Below are positions 46,625 to 57,369 of a stretch of 64,000 bases of DNA, in pieces. The notes under the pieces are model-generated. The model had not been told where the DNA came from. It did no database searches and worked only from the letters and a program-made list of their open reading frames with translations. Position numbers and translations under genes: made by a program. Position 1 is the first letter of the stretch. The number at the start of each line of letters is the position of its first letter. Source of the DNA: Poronia punctata (lineage: Eukaryota > Ascomycota > Sordariomycetes > Xylariales > Xylariaceae); NCBI GenBank assembly GCA_022579005.1, contig MU401534.1, positions 62,001-126,000 on the forward strand, read 5' to 3'.

Positions 46625-46894
46625 ATGAAATCCATCATCGTATTCGTCTACCTCTCGGCAACGGCTCTCGCCTGCGGAAACGGGGCATACAGATGTAAAC
46701 ATCCCAACCAGACCGTCGCCGTCGAATCCGACGCCACGCAAGGAATCTGCGACCACATCGGTGCCGAGACATGCTGGTGTTACTCGCTCGCGGAGGATTA
46801 CTGCGATCCCTGGGGGCAGAATATTAGAGAGTTTCAGAAGTTGTGCGAGGAACGGGGTGATGAGTGGCATTGGGTTGAGTGTGTGGGGGTATAA
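46625..46894 (+). CDS. Small secreted cysteine-rich protein (effector-like)
   Basis: A single exon of 89 residues. Residues 1-16 form a signal peptide (MKSIIVFVYLSATALA). The mature part of about 73 residues has eight Cys, enough for four disulfides, including a CWC triplet, and one N-glycosylation motif (NQT). The ATG follows a run of CAAA repeats (acaaacaaacaaacaATG), a good fungal start context. The pattern fits small secreted effectors or antifungal-type proteins, but I recognise no named family. There is no obvious link to its neighbours. Confidence 0.75.
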   Translation: MKSIIVFVYLSATALACGNGAYRCKHPNQTVAVESDATQGICDHIGAETCWCYSLAEDYCDPWGQNIREFQKLCEERGDEWHWVECVGV

Positions 46895-47395
46895 TTAAGG
46901 GAGGGGTTTTCTGGGTGAAAGACTTTTTGTGGTGGGAATGATTTGGATATGGGCTTGTTGTTATCTCCTTGTCAGGGATGGTGGTATTAATTTTGGCCAG
47001 GTAAATGCAGCCAACTGAGAGTATTCGCAAGTTTGGAATATGGAAGCAACCTTCACTTTACGCTAGCTTCTTTCACATTCAGATTGCAAGGTCCCCCATA
47101 CATTCTCTTAGTCAAGGTATTCAAGTGACTCATATATGCAACGACAAGCCCATATACCTACCTAATCATGACCACCTGCTCCCGGCTTTTGCTGTGATAA
47201 TGTGACCACTATCAAGCTTGCCCCTATTTCATTCAAGATCGGCAAATCCAGACAATTATCTGAAATATCCCGCTAGATACCTACACAAGGTCACTAAACG
47301 CGTAACCTCTGTGGTTCCCGAATCAACGTATGTGTTGTATGACAGATCGAGATGTGTCGAACCTTGTGTACGTTACGTCCATCTCGGCATGTTTT

Positions 47396-47932
47396 TGAGG
47401 TGTGCTGCATCTGCTGTAGGGTGTGTGCTAGATCTGCTGTAGTGTAGTGTCCGGCACCCGGTGCCGGATAGCGTATAGTGTGGCTACGCATCTAGAAACA
47501 CTGTTTAGGTACCTACCCTTGCCTCTAAAATTGAAGCTATTCACAGTTTTTGCAACGTCTTTTAACGCATTTTATACTAGGTCCTAACCTAGGCGCCTAG
47601 GTATTTGCAGCCCTTTTAATCCCCTTCGATCCCCTTCGATCCCTTTCGATCCCCTTCGATCCCCTTTCATCCCCTTTTAATCCCCTTTAATCCCTTTTAA
47701 TCCCCTTTAATCCCTTTTAATCCCCTTTAATCCCTTTTAATCCCCTTGAATCCCCTTTAATAAAAGGAGACTTGCCTTTAGAAGCCGGGCATGCTAGGAA
47801 ATGCGCTCTTTAAAAAAATGCCCCTTTAGTAGGTACTAAGGTAGTCGGCGCTGTATCAGCTGTAACCACCTGGCTTGGCACTGCACTACAGCAGATCTAG
47901 CACACACCCTACAGCAGATGCAGCACACCTCA
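47396..47932. mobile_element. MITE-like inverted-repeat element, copy B (near-intact)
   Basis: A 537-bp element. The first 54 bases and the reverse complement of the last 54 differ at one position. The termini are TGAGGTGTGC...GCACACCTCA. Directly outside both ends stands TGTTTT (47390-47395 and 47933-47938), a candidate 6-bp target-site duplication. An eight-base-arm hairpin, CCGGCACC-c-GGTGCCGG, follows the left repeat at about 47451-47467. No transposase frame is present. It shares internal words with copy A at 42031-42366. The superfamily is undecided. Confidence 0.88.
47611..47762. repeat. Ten-bp tandem array inside MITE copy B
   Basis: About 15 units of a ten-base unit, in two subtypes: CCCCTTCGAT on the left and CCCTTTTAAT/CCCCTTTAAT on the right. 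Copy A has only a single related CCCTTTTA-type word at the corresponding place, so the array expanded in this copy. Confidence 0.9.
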
Positions 47933-48888
47933 TGTTTTCCCCCTATTTACTGAAATACCTATACAGACGTAGGAAAGGCATCCTCGGAATTATATATTTT
48001 TGCATAATTAGCAAGCGACTGGTCTACAGCTAAACATCTCATTCGTCACGAGAAAAGGGAAAAAACACTCTTTGGATCGAAACACGTAGTGAATGATCAT
48101 ACATACAGTAGTGAGTCAGTTGATTTACCATTTCTTGTAACTTTCCCTTACTGAGTCCGTTTCGGATGAGGATGTCAAGAATATATGTCTGTCCCCGGCT
48201 TGTCACAGTTCAATATATGTAACCCTTTTAGACATACAATGTCGGGTTTCCCACATTGGCTATGTTCTACTTTTACCATCTAGTGTTTTGGGATAGTATG
48301 CAGTTGTGGTCCGTCATATAGTTTTCTGTCGGACAGGACTCGTTATTCGCTGATCTCTTTCTTCCACATCATATTTAGTGTACAATCGCATTCATCACGT
48401 TTTCTGCCACTCATGGTAATTAGGATGTTCAAACTGGAATTCTACGATATCTTGGGTTTCTAGCCACTTGATTTCCAAGTCGATTTCTGTCGAGAATCCG
48501 AGCCATGGGGCTTGAATCAAGCCACACCAAGTTGGAGACAGTTAGGTTACGGACTCAAAAGTCGGTACCGGGTAGGTAAGCGCCGCATCAATGACAAATA
48601 CATCTGTGCCTCTTATTTTGCCTAGTATGAAACGACGGGATAGTGGGACCTACCGGTATCGCGCACCGGAAGAGATGTAGTAATATGGGGCTTCTCATGC
48701 ATGACCATTGAGGGGACCAACATTTAAATGTGCTAGGCATTGTAAGTTATTATCACCTTCTACCAAGACCTCCGTCTCTTGAAGTACCGTCAATCAATAA
48801 CTTTTATTAGAATCGGGCCTCGTTCAAAAACCCTACACTTGAAAGTTGATAATCTGACCCTTTCAGAAGCAAAGCCCAGGTGCTAGCA

Positions 48889-49938
48889 ATGTCGCTCGTC
48901 AAGCTCGATCCGGAGTGGGCGGAGCTGTGGGCGCTCTTTTCGCAAATGCCCAAGCCCGTCTACGACGACGTCTACGGCCTACGCAATGTTCTAAAGGTGG
49001 CCCTCACGGCTGCTAATCAGGCATTTCCAGCCCCAGAGGGTGTCAAGGAGACGAAACACACATACCCTTCGCTAGATGGTACCAACATTGACATCCATCA
49101 GTTCGTGCCCCCTTCAGCGTCAACTGCGTCGCAGGCTTCGCAGCGAGCCATTGTCTATGCTTTCGGCGGTGGAATGATAGGAGGCAGCGTCGAAATTTGG
49201 CGGACGAGTATCAAGGATCTAGCAGCCAGCACCGGATCGCCCGTCTTTGCGGTGCAGTACCGGCTAGCTCCGGAACACCCGGCACCGGCAGCGGTTGAGG
49301 ATATCTACTCGGCCGTGCTATGGCTGCAATCAGAAGCCGCCAGATTCGACATCGACCCGAAGCGCGTCGTTCTCTTCGGAGGAAGCGCGGGTGGGGGTCT
49401 CGCGGCTGGAGCGGCCCTCTTGGCCCGTGATAGAGGGCTTCCGTACCCGATAGCGGCCATGTTACTTTATTACCCGATGCTTGATGACCGAGCTGAATTG
49501 CCCGATGACCATCCTATGCACCCCTATCTAACATATACAAAACGCTCCAACGACATGGCCTGGGAAGCTGTCCTAGGTAGAAAGAGAGGTGTGTGCCATG
49601 AGTCCATGACATATAGACTATGCCTAGCCAAGATCCACTGCATGAGTGTGCTGACTTGGAAACTACTAGCTGATCGAACGGACGAGAACGTTCCCATCTA
49701 CGTTGCTCCCGCGAGGGCCAAAGACTTGAGCGGACTGCCTGACACATTCATCGATATCGGCGGTGTGGACATATTCAGGGACGAGTCTATCGCGTTCGCG
49801 GCGAAACTAGCAGCGGACGGCGTCTTCGTCGAGTTCCACCTTTATCCCGGCGTCCCTCATGGATTTGACAACTCCAGGCAAATGCGTGTTGCGCAGCAAG
49901 CGGTATCAAATCGGATTAATTTTGTGTCGAGATACTAA
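48889..49938 (+). CDS. Alpha/beta-hydrolase fold-3 (HSL-type) esterase-like protein
   Basis: Serine hydrolase of the hormone-sensitive-lipase type, substrate unknown. The ATG at 48889 is the first real one; the open frame extends to a GTG at 48880. A likely intron lies at 49589-49669: GTGTGT donor, CTGAC, TAG acceptor, 81 nt. Removing it joins RKR to ADRTDENVPIYVAPARA, which reads as a normal family segment, and gives 322 residues; without splicing there are 27 odd extra residues. The nucleophile is Ser166 in GGSAGG (usually GDSAGG). The Asp (GGVDIFRDES) and His (PGVPHGFD) of the triad are present. The oxyanion motif is FGGG at 92-95 where the family usually has HGGG. It stands alone; a hydrolytic role in the nearby pathway is only a thought. 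Confidence 0.85.
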   Translation: MSLVKLDPEWAELWALFSQMPKPVYDDVYGLRNVLKVALTAANQAFPAPEGVKETKHTYPSLDGTNIDIHQFVPPSASTASQASQRAIVYAFGGGMIGGSVEIWRTSIKDLAASTGSPVFAVQYRLAPEHPAPAAVEDIYSAVLWLQSEAARFDIDPKRVVLFGGSAGGGLAAGAALLARDRGLPYPIAAMLLYYPMLDDRAELPDDHPMHPYLTYTKRSNDMAWEAVLGRKRGVCHESMTYRLCLAKIHCMSVLTWKLLADRTDENVPIYVAPARAKDLSGLPDTFIDIGGVDIFRDESIAFAAKLAADGVFVEFHLYPGVPHGFDNSRQMRVAQQAVSNRINFVSRY

Positions 49939-50724
49939 TCTGAGCTTGTTTCGAGTTGCTTGGAATTCGATAGGTCGGATTTACAAGAGAACAAAAGCCC
50001 CCCCGAAATGCATTTCATACCTGTCTCGGCGTCGGAGTGCGAGTATATTCACTTTCTGGTAGATACTGGAAGCTGTCCACAAAGTGCTGTGCAACCATCC
50101 CCACTTCCAAATATGGGTTTGATGTCTGCGATAGAAACACCAACAGAGTCAATATCAGGGCAAGAGGAACCTCGATACCAACATAGTCTTGAAAACTGAC
50201 CGGTTCGGGCAGAGAATTAGGCGGGGCTCGCATCATACGTGCCAGTGTAGCTGCATTTGCCAGACGATCAATTAATTAATCAATCTGTCAATAAGACAAA
50301 GTGCAAACAATCTTTGATTTTTCCTTTCCAAGTCCTTGTGATGACTGTAACTGTAACTGTACAACCCTCTTGTAACAAAATTTACATTGAAAACCGCCTG
50401 CGAGAACACTCCGCAGTTAATAACAAGGAGCAAACAAACGGGATGATCAGTGTCACCATCCACCATTTGTTTGCGAAAGATCAAGATGCTGAAACGACGA
50501 TCGGCGCGCTGTCTCGTTCCTGCCAAAAATAACCATTGCGGTGTAGATCACCAGATGAGGCGTCATTAGATAAATAAGTAGCCACGACTCGCGGGGCCTC
50601 TTTCCAACTTTGAACTTTACACTGTACTGGACTACCTAGATAATTGGATCTGGTATCAGCTCAATCATTTAACTTTCTCTCGATAACTCCACTCGCAAAA
50701 AAATCACAATCACGCCTCATCAAA
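49939..50724. other. Intergenic, nothing recognisable
   Basis: About 790 bases between two same-strand genes. No gene is seen. Confidence 0.4.
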
Positions 50725-51185
50725 ATGCTGTTCATGATGCGGATAAGCGCCTTGCTCGCTCTCATGTCCAGCCACCTCGTGCACAGCTGGAACGCAACCA
50801 TATATGAATCAGCCAATTGCACCGGAAGTCGGGTACGTTTCTCTCACATGATAGGGGGGAATAATACTAAGATGATTATTACTAGTACGTGATTTATCCG
50901 ACCGCCGAGCACACCAAGTACTTCGAGATGGAAGGCTCTTTCGGAGCCGGGATGGAGTGCACGTACCACGGCACCAGGAACAACGGTACAGCTACGGGCA
51001 CCGCCTGCAACGAGCAGTTCCCCGTGGCCCGATCCGTCTTCAGCGATGTCGGCTCCTGCAACGATTACTCGGGGCCCCACTCGAGCGGCGAGCGCGTGGC
51101 TCGCCAGACAGAGGGTCAGTGCATGACGACGGATTTCGACATTCGCTCTGTCGTCTGCTTCGACCGGCATCACGAAACTAAATAG
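50725..51185 (+). CDS. Small secreted protein, unknown function
   Basis: Two exons, 50725-50832 and 50886-51185, with a 53-nt intron, join in frame to give 135 residues. Residues 1-21 are a signal peptide (MLFMMRISALLALMSSHLVHS). The mature protein has six Cys and N-glycosylation motifs (NAT, NCT, NGT). The end is His/Glu-rich (DRHHETK). I recognise no family. A small secreted effector or cell-wall protein is possible. It is the second small secreted Cys-containing gene in a 5-kb stretch. Confidence 0.75.
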
Positions 51186-53682
51186 ACATGCGCGCACACA
51201 CGGCGGCCCTCTTCGTTGAAACACATGAAGAAAAATCTCGCAAACGAATGATCACGACGGCCATGTACGATTACCTTGATGCATGTTTCACGATTGAATT
51301 TCTTTGGCCCGACTGGGCATGCACATTTACGCTTGATTAAATGAGCTTCCGCCGTAAATCTATAGTTCCTAACGGGGACATCGGGGATCATAGAGCGTCA
51401 AGAAAGCACACACAGTCAGGATTGACAGTCAGCCAGCCGGCCATATATGAGATTTGCAGTTTTTTGCGCAAAAGGTTATTATGACTTGGTGCTAACTATG
51501 GCTTTTAATTTCCCTGGGCGTGTGGAACTGTTTCCCTCTCGGTGGATTGTAAATATTGAATATTGTATATAGAAGTATGGAAAACTCCCATCCGGTTGTT
51601 TCCGCCCGATGATTTTAATTCAAGGACCGAACCAGGCCAACTCCACCCAATCTTTTAATAGGTACTTGGTTACATGGCCATGAAAGCAGCCCCCTTGCCC
51701 TGACATACAAGGCATCAGAAGCATGGGTAGCATTGTAACAAAAGGTGGACCATGAGGCATCAGGGCAGTGTCTCGAAACCTTACTGCTGCTGTAACACAT
51801 TCCCCTCCACGTGTAAATTGGCTAGGTTATATTGGGTCTCTTCAGGAACAGCCTCATTGGACACGTCACTGCAGATGCATGTATCGCCTAGTTGGGTCAA
51901 GATACTCGACGCAACAGAAAATAGTAAGTTGTGTAGTAGCCTCGATATAGTTCACTACTACTCTGCACGTAAATGAAACAGCACCTGAGCGGTGAGTAAA
52001 CCTTTCTAGGTACATACCTACCTACTCGTCGCCCTAAAGGTGGGATGCTTCGTAATATCCAGACTCCTAGAGTAATATCCAGAGAAGCGGCCGCTCCAGG
52101 CGGGTCCTTGCCCGAAATAGGTCGTAGCCAGTGTCTTTAAGGTTAGCGCTTTAGTTATGCAAGCTATAAGGAGTACTTGTCTAAGACAATTTGACGCAGG
52201 TGATGGGATAGGTATTCAGGGCTTTTGCGAGGAAGCGCGGGGTTGACCGGATCCATGGATCTCATTTGTGATAAGGCCACCTCTCTACAGGTTGAGCTTC
52301 AAAGTCTTAGATAAAATAGGTATACTCTTAAGAGGATTATGGTTTGTGATTCAGAAGGGGAACAAGGTTCGCTCTGGTCGGAATTGGATATATTTGTATT
52401 TTAGGTTTTGTCGACGGTACACATAGTAGTCGCGCTCACTGTACGGATAAATAGGTAAAGTAAGTATGCTACAAAGCACCTCCCGTCGAGTAACGTCGGA
52501 GGACGTAGGACCAGGCTTGGATTTTGATTGCGGTCTTAATCACTGGTATAATACGGGTACACGTATTATAAACATCCAGACACACGTGTACATTTATCAA
52601 TATCCAGTTCTGATATAAGGGTGTGATGGCTATATTACATCCAGATATTTTAGGGTTTCTCACCTAGGGGCCAGGTCCCTCTCGGTCACCATACCAGTCA
52701 TTTAAATGAATTGGCCAAACTTCAAGATAACATCTACATGGTTGGCTTTCGTGTCAAGAAACATCTCTACACGTATGTCTAACTCGACCTACCTAATCTA
52801 GAGAGTACCTTACCTTCTTATTGTATATAGGCTATTGCACTTGCTAGGTTAATGGGGTTTGGACCAGGCAAGGCCCCCAAGTAAGGAGGATGCTGGACTA
52901 CACAACTTGATCCAATTGGCAAAGGCCCGAGGTGACGACGGACTGGAGGCGCGGGCGCTTAAGCTGGAAGATCTACTGTTCCAAGTACCGTATGCCAAAG
53001 GAGCTACTCTATCTGGTGTCCCATCAGTCCAGTTAGCCAGACTTGATCTATTTTAAATCCAGCAAAAGGCATAAGTGAGACACACTCGTACAATAAATAG
53101 GATGTTTAGCACCTGGCATCTTCAACCAGACGCCTAGAATAGAACAGGTCGAGCAAGTCCATAGCTCAATTAGTCATCTAGCGTACTAGCCTAACCTAGT
53201 AAGTCGCAAACGCCCAACCCAATTATCTCCAGTAGAGGCATAGATTAGAACAGGGCAAAGCACCAGAATGCTAGGCCCCACGTCCCCTCATCCCCCCCAT
53301 CAGACCCCCATCAATCAATCAGCCCATCCGTCCTCACTTGTCGTTCACATCTGCCTCAGCTTTTAATAATTTTACATCGCGCATCTTATCACTCTGTGCG
53401 CGCACAGAATATCATTGTATCTTCGTGCGCATCGCCGGGCCATCCATTGGCAACCGGTCTCCACATTCTTTAGGCCTGTCTCGTGCCGGACGCTCGAGTC
53501 GACCATTTGTGCGCTGGTTAGGAGCAATAGTATACCTAGTTGTCAGATTTCCCCCGACACAGCCCCGTTCACCTTTACTCGTACTGCCGGCGCTGCGCCA
53601 CCCCGTCAGGCAGACTTCTGTGTCAACCTCGCAAAAAGCTTGGACTTCTAAAGACAGCATCAAAGTTGACGTATCGGTATCG
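51186..53682. other. Intergenic upstream of the Crz1-like gene
   Basis: About 2.5 kb. A frame without ATG at 52859-53056 has a helical, charged composition and could be a gene relic; I cannot name it. The last 345 bases remain open in the frame of the next gene but start without ATG and are likely leader. Confidence 0.4.
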
Positions 53683-55899
53683 ATGGATCAACCATCTACC
53701 CTATCCACTACGCCGGCGCGTGGCCGATCCCCATCCGTGGGGCATCACCATCAGCAGCAGCAGCAGCAAATCCATATAAGAAATAGTACTTCGCCTTCGC
53801 CTCATCCCTATCAATCTCCAGATGCCTCTATCGGACTTGGTATCGGACTCGAGCCCTCTTCTACGGATTCCCAATTCTCACCCGACAGCTTCAACAGCTT
53901 CGACGCCAGTAATACTCAGTTCTTAAACACATCCCAGTCTCAAGGATATACCCATCTCGGAGGCGCCGATACGATACCCTTTGACCCGAACCAAGATTTT
54001 ATACAATCACAGCCCGACTTTACGGAATTCAGTACCGGCGACTTTTCCTTGTTTCCGCCGCCTGTGCAAAACGACCAATACAATACGGCACAGTTCTTTA
54101 GCGGGGAGTCATCGGTTCCGAACCCGAATGACCTGTCAAACATGACGTCCCCCCAGACGCACCAGTCGCCCACCCCGCCTCACCTGTTGAAGCCGGCACA
54201 CAGTTCCGCTCACCAGTCGCCGTCTTTTAACCAACATCAATTCTCTTCGCCCCCCGGCCGGCATTCCAGACATACTTCAACAGGGCATGCTTCATTGACG
54301 CCTGAAGATGCTCTGCTTCACGGGCATTTGGATTGGACACAGGCCCAGTTTCAAGGCCATAGACGGACGCCAAGTGAATACTCCGAAGTGTCATCTAATG
54401 CAGCATCGCCCAACTTAACAGGTCGTGATGGGTTTGACCATTCCGACCACGGCCATTCACCGATGCAGCGGCCGCAGGATAATTTCTTCGATGGTGTCGC
54501 GGGGCTACATAACTTTAGCATATCGGATCCCAACCATCCTAGCCGTAGCCCATCACACAGTCCCCACATATCGCCGCGACTCCTCCCTCAAATGCCGGAC
54601 ACGGCTCAGTCCAACCAACACATGATGCTCGGCACGGGATACCAACCCGGCCCTCCGGCTGGTTACACTATGCCGGAAGAATTCCCCTCGCTGGCACAAC
54701 AGGGGCCTTCGATGGAACAACACGTCCCTCAGGGACTAGCACCACCTTCGATAAATATTGATTTCGCCCCTAACGCGAAACAAACTACATTCGAGCCTCT
54801 AAAGGCACCCTTGGACGAAAGCTCTTTGACCCCTCCTGATAGAGGTAATAAGCCCCGCCACTTTACCCTTCTCCCGCGTCGCTTGCTAAATAAATATGTA
54901 GGACGGCCTAGATCTCGGCCCCGAGCCGCCACTGATTCGATGTATAGCGGTGGTGGGGGGAGCTCCCGGCCGCAGACGCCAGGGAGTTTATCGCCGCATC
55001 TCGGTGCTGATTTAGCAAATCGGAATCGTTCCGGATCCGAATCGTCTTCCCGGTCACTCTCTCCCTTAGCCCCCGGCGACAGATCCGGTAGTGCCAATGC
55101 GGCCTCGAGGCGGCGCGTCTCGATGTCGTCCGTACCGAATAACGTAATTGCGCTCCGGCTAGCGGATCCCGACTACCAAGCCTCTCAGGAGAATGGGAAT
55201 TCGAAGAGGGTTCAGAAGCATCCTGCGACATTCCAGTGTACTCTATGCCCTAAGAAATTCACCCGCGCCTATAATCTCCGTTCGCATCTCCGCACACATA
55301 CGGATGAGAGACCATTCGTGTGCACAGTGTGTGGTAAAGCTTTTGCTCGACAACACGACCGAAAGCGCCATGAGGGATTGCATTCAGGCGAGAAGAAGTT
55401 CGTCTGCAAGGGTGAGCTGAAAGCTGGCGGCCAATGGGGCTGCTCTAGGCGATTCGCGCGTGCCGACGCTTTGGGCCGTCACTTCCGCTCTGAAGCCGGT
55501 CGTGTGTGCATTAAACCACTGCTGGACGAGGAGCTCATGGAAAGACAACGGGCCTGGCAAGAGCAGAACATGATGGCGGCGCAGAACATGGCTCAACAAC
55601 ACCAGCAACAACAACAACAAGCCATGATGGATCCCAACATGTATTCGATGGAGGCTTCATATGGCCTCCCGGCTGCATTATTGGCACAGTATCCAGCTCT
55701 AGCGCAGATCAACTGGGCGCAAAATGACATGGGTAATATGGAAGACGAACTTAGCGGGCGCTCAAGTTTTGACGCGTCGGACTATGACGATGGCGACGAA
55801 ACGGGCTATGTCAGCGGACCAGGAACAGGGTACGGGGCAGGCGGAGGGGCGCAAAACTTTGGCGAGCTTGGATACACCAGCGATATAGGCGGACGCTAG
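53683..55899 (+). CDS. Crz1/CrzA-like C2H2 zinc-finger transcription factor
   Basis: Calcium-responsive transcription factor that enters the nucleus after dephosphorylation by calcineurin. A single exon of 738 residues from the ATG at 53683. The first ~500 residues are disordered, rich in Ser, Pro, Gln and His, with a poly-Gln run and many Ser-Pro sites. A PSINID segment near residue 355 resembles the PxIxIT calcineurin-docking motif. Two classical C2H2 fingers begin near residues 517 and 545, then an atypical third finger with a longer Cys loop, [13 protein letters not shown], as in Crz1 proteins. The C-terminus is Gln- and Gly-rich. The frame upstream stays open to 53338 but contains no ATG, so a longer start is unlikely unless a 5' exon exists. 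Confidence 0.9.
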   Translation: MDQPSTLSTTPARGRSPSVGHHHQQQQQQIHIRNSTSPSPHPYQSPDASIGLGIGLEPSSTDSQFSPDSFNSFDASNTQFLNTSQSQGYTHLGGADTIPFDPNQDFIQSQPDFTEFSTGDFSLFPPPVQNDQYNTAQFFSGESSVPNPNDLSNMTSPQTHQSPTPPHLLKPAHSSAHQSPSFNQHQFSSPPGRHSRHTSTGHASLTPEDALLHGHLDWTQAQFQGHRRTPSEYSEVSSNAASPNLTGRDGFDHSDHGHSPMQRPQDNFFDGVAGLHNFSISDPNHPSRSPSHSPHISPRLLPQMPDTAQSNQHMMLGTGYQPGPPAGYTMPEEFPSLAQQGPSMEQHVPQGLAPPSINIDFAPNAKQTTFEPLKAPLDESSLTPPDRGNKPRHFTLLPRRLLNKYVGRPRSRPRAATDSMYSGGGGSSRPQTPGSLSPHLGADLANRNRSGSESSSRSLSPLAPGDRSGSANAASRRRVSMSSVPNNVIALRLADPDYQASQENGNSKRVQKHPATFQCTLCPKKFTRAYNLRSHLRTHTDERPFVCTVCGKAFARQHDRKRHEGLHSGEKKFVCKGELKAGGQWGCSRRFARADALGRHFRSEAGRVCIKPLLDEELMERQRAWQEQNMMAAQNMAQQHQQQQQQAMMDPNMYSMEASYGLPAALLAQYPALAQINWAQNDMGNMEDELSGRSSFDASDYDDGDETGYVSGPGTGYGAGGGAQNFGELGYTSDIGGR

Positions 55900-57369
55900 A
55901 TTTATCGTTTGGTCTTCTCGAATCTCGTCTACGCCTTTTCCATTTCTGTTTGCCACGAACGAATTTTATAGCGTTAGAGCGTTTTACGGTTTCTCTTTTG
56001 TGTTACAGAGTATATGATTAGACGGGGAGGCTGATACCGATACCACATATGGAGTTGTATATGTTATCACAAATTCTGGCTTGCCACAATAGCGAGCGAT
56101 GAGGATTTTCGTTTCTGTTTTTATCGGGGTAGATGGTTTGGGTCAATTCTTTCAATGCTCGGCGGGTAAACCTTTTCGTTCGGGTCATTAAGCACAAGTA
56201 CAGGTCAGACATGGCGAGGTTACGATGATGATGATACTCTAGACATGTTTTCATTATCAAGTACTGGGACTGCGTTCTTCTCATGAGTCATCTGTGCGTG
56301 ATAACGTTTCCACGTAAGTATACTGATATTTTGAAGGATTGGGCTAATTATATAGAAGGCGGAAACGAGGCTGTCTAGAGAAGAGGTCCGTCGTTCATCT
56401 CATAGCGAGAGGAAAGGGGCAACAGTCAACTGCCCGTTTTACAACAGCGCATCATGCCTCGACGCGAATTAGATGTTAAGAGTATATTGAAATCACCTAT
56501 AGGCACAATATTTGTTATGTTGGACTGGGGTAGGGTAGGCGCCAGCATCAATACGTACTCGTAGCATGTAAAACAATGTGACAATTTAGATAAAGGATGA
56601 ATAAGCGGCCGGTGGTAAACGTCCGGCTTGATATTAACCCGGCCAAGTCCGTCCTCCGGAGACATTCCTTCCCGACCCTCCCCCCACTTTGCTTAACATC
56701 TCCACACGCAGTTTTAACGAGTACTTACCTACTTTATAATAGACAGCCTTGGTCTTTTGCGTCGCTTTTTGATGGTGTGATATATACCATATATGTGTTG
56801 CGGCGGTGATAGGCCGAAGGTATGTAATACAAGACATACCTCTTGTTGTATTTTAACTGTTACGGTAGCATCTAGATAGTAAGGTCAATTAGTTGGCAAA
56901 TCCGGGCTCCGGGACCCCCGCGCAAATACCAATCCCTCGGATGTACTTGTAAATTTATAAACCACCTACCTTACCTAGGACCTAGGTAGGCCCGCATAGC
57001 TCAAGAAAGGTGGGTATCTGTTTTATCTCCGGGCATTAAAACACCAACTCTGGTTGATTAGTAATTAATTACTGGGGATAATTCCAACATTCCTACGCCA
57101 ACCCAAGGCTGCCTTGACAATGAAGGATTACAAACCATATGTTTTGTAGAAAACTTCAATTAGCCATAACATTCTTTTTTGCGGGGGTTGGATGGATGAA
57201 TTGTTTTGGCGTAACCTAGGTAGGTACTTAGATAACTCGTCCCACTGGGAGAAGTATATATAGTTGGGGATAATTCCGGGCATCTTTTACTCAGGTTACA
57301 TACCTACATTGAAGTGTATGTACCTAATCTATCCATCTTCCTTCCCAAACCTCGTATTCAATCAACAAA
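55900..57369. other. Intergenic, nothing recognisable
   Basis: About 1.5 kb between same-strand genes. Recurrent ACCTAGGTAGG words near 56970-57000 and 57210-57230. Confidence 0.4.

Larger units (their letters stand above)
46895..48888. other. Intergenic with a MITE copy
   Basis: About 2 kb containing the element at 47396-47932. The flanks hold no convincing gene. The last part is the likely promoter of the hydrolase gene. Confidence 0.4.
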
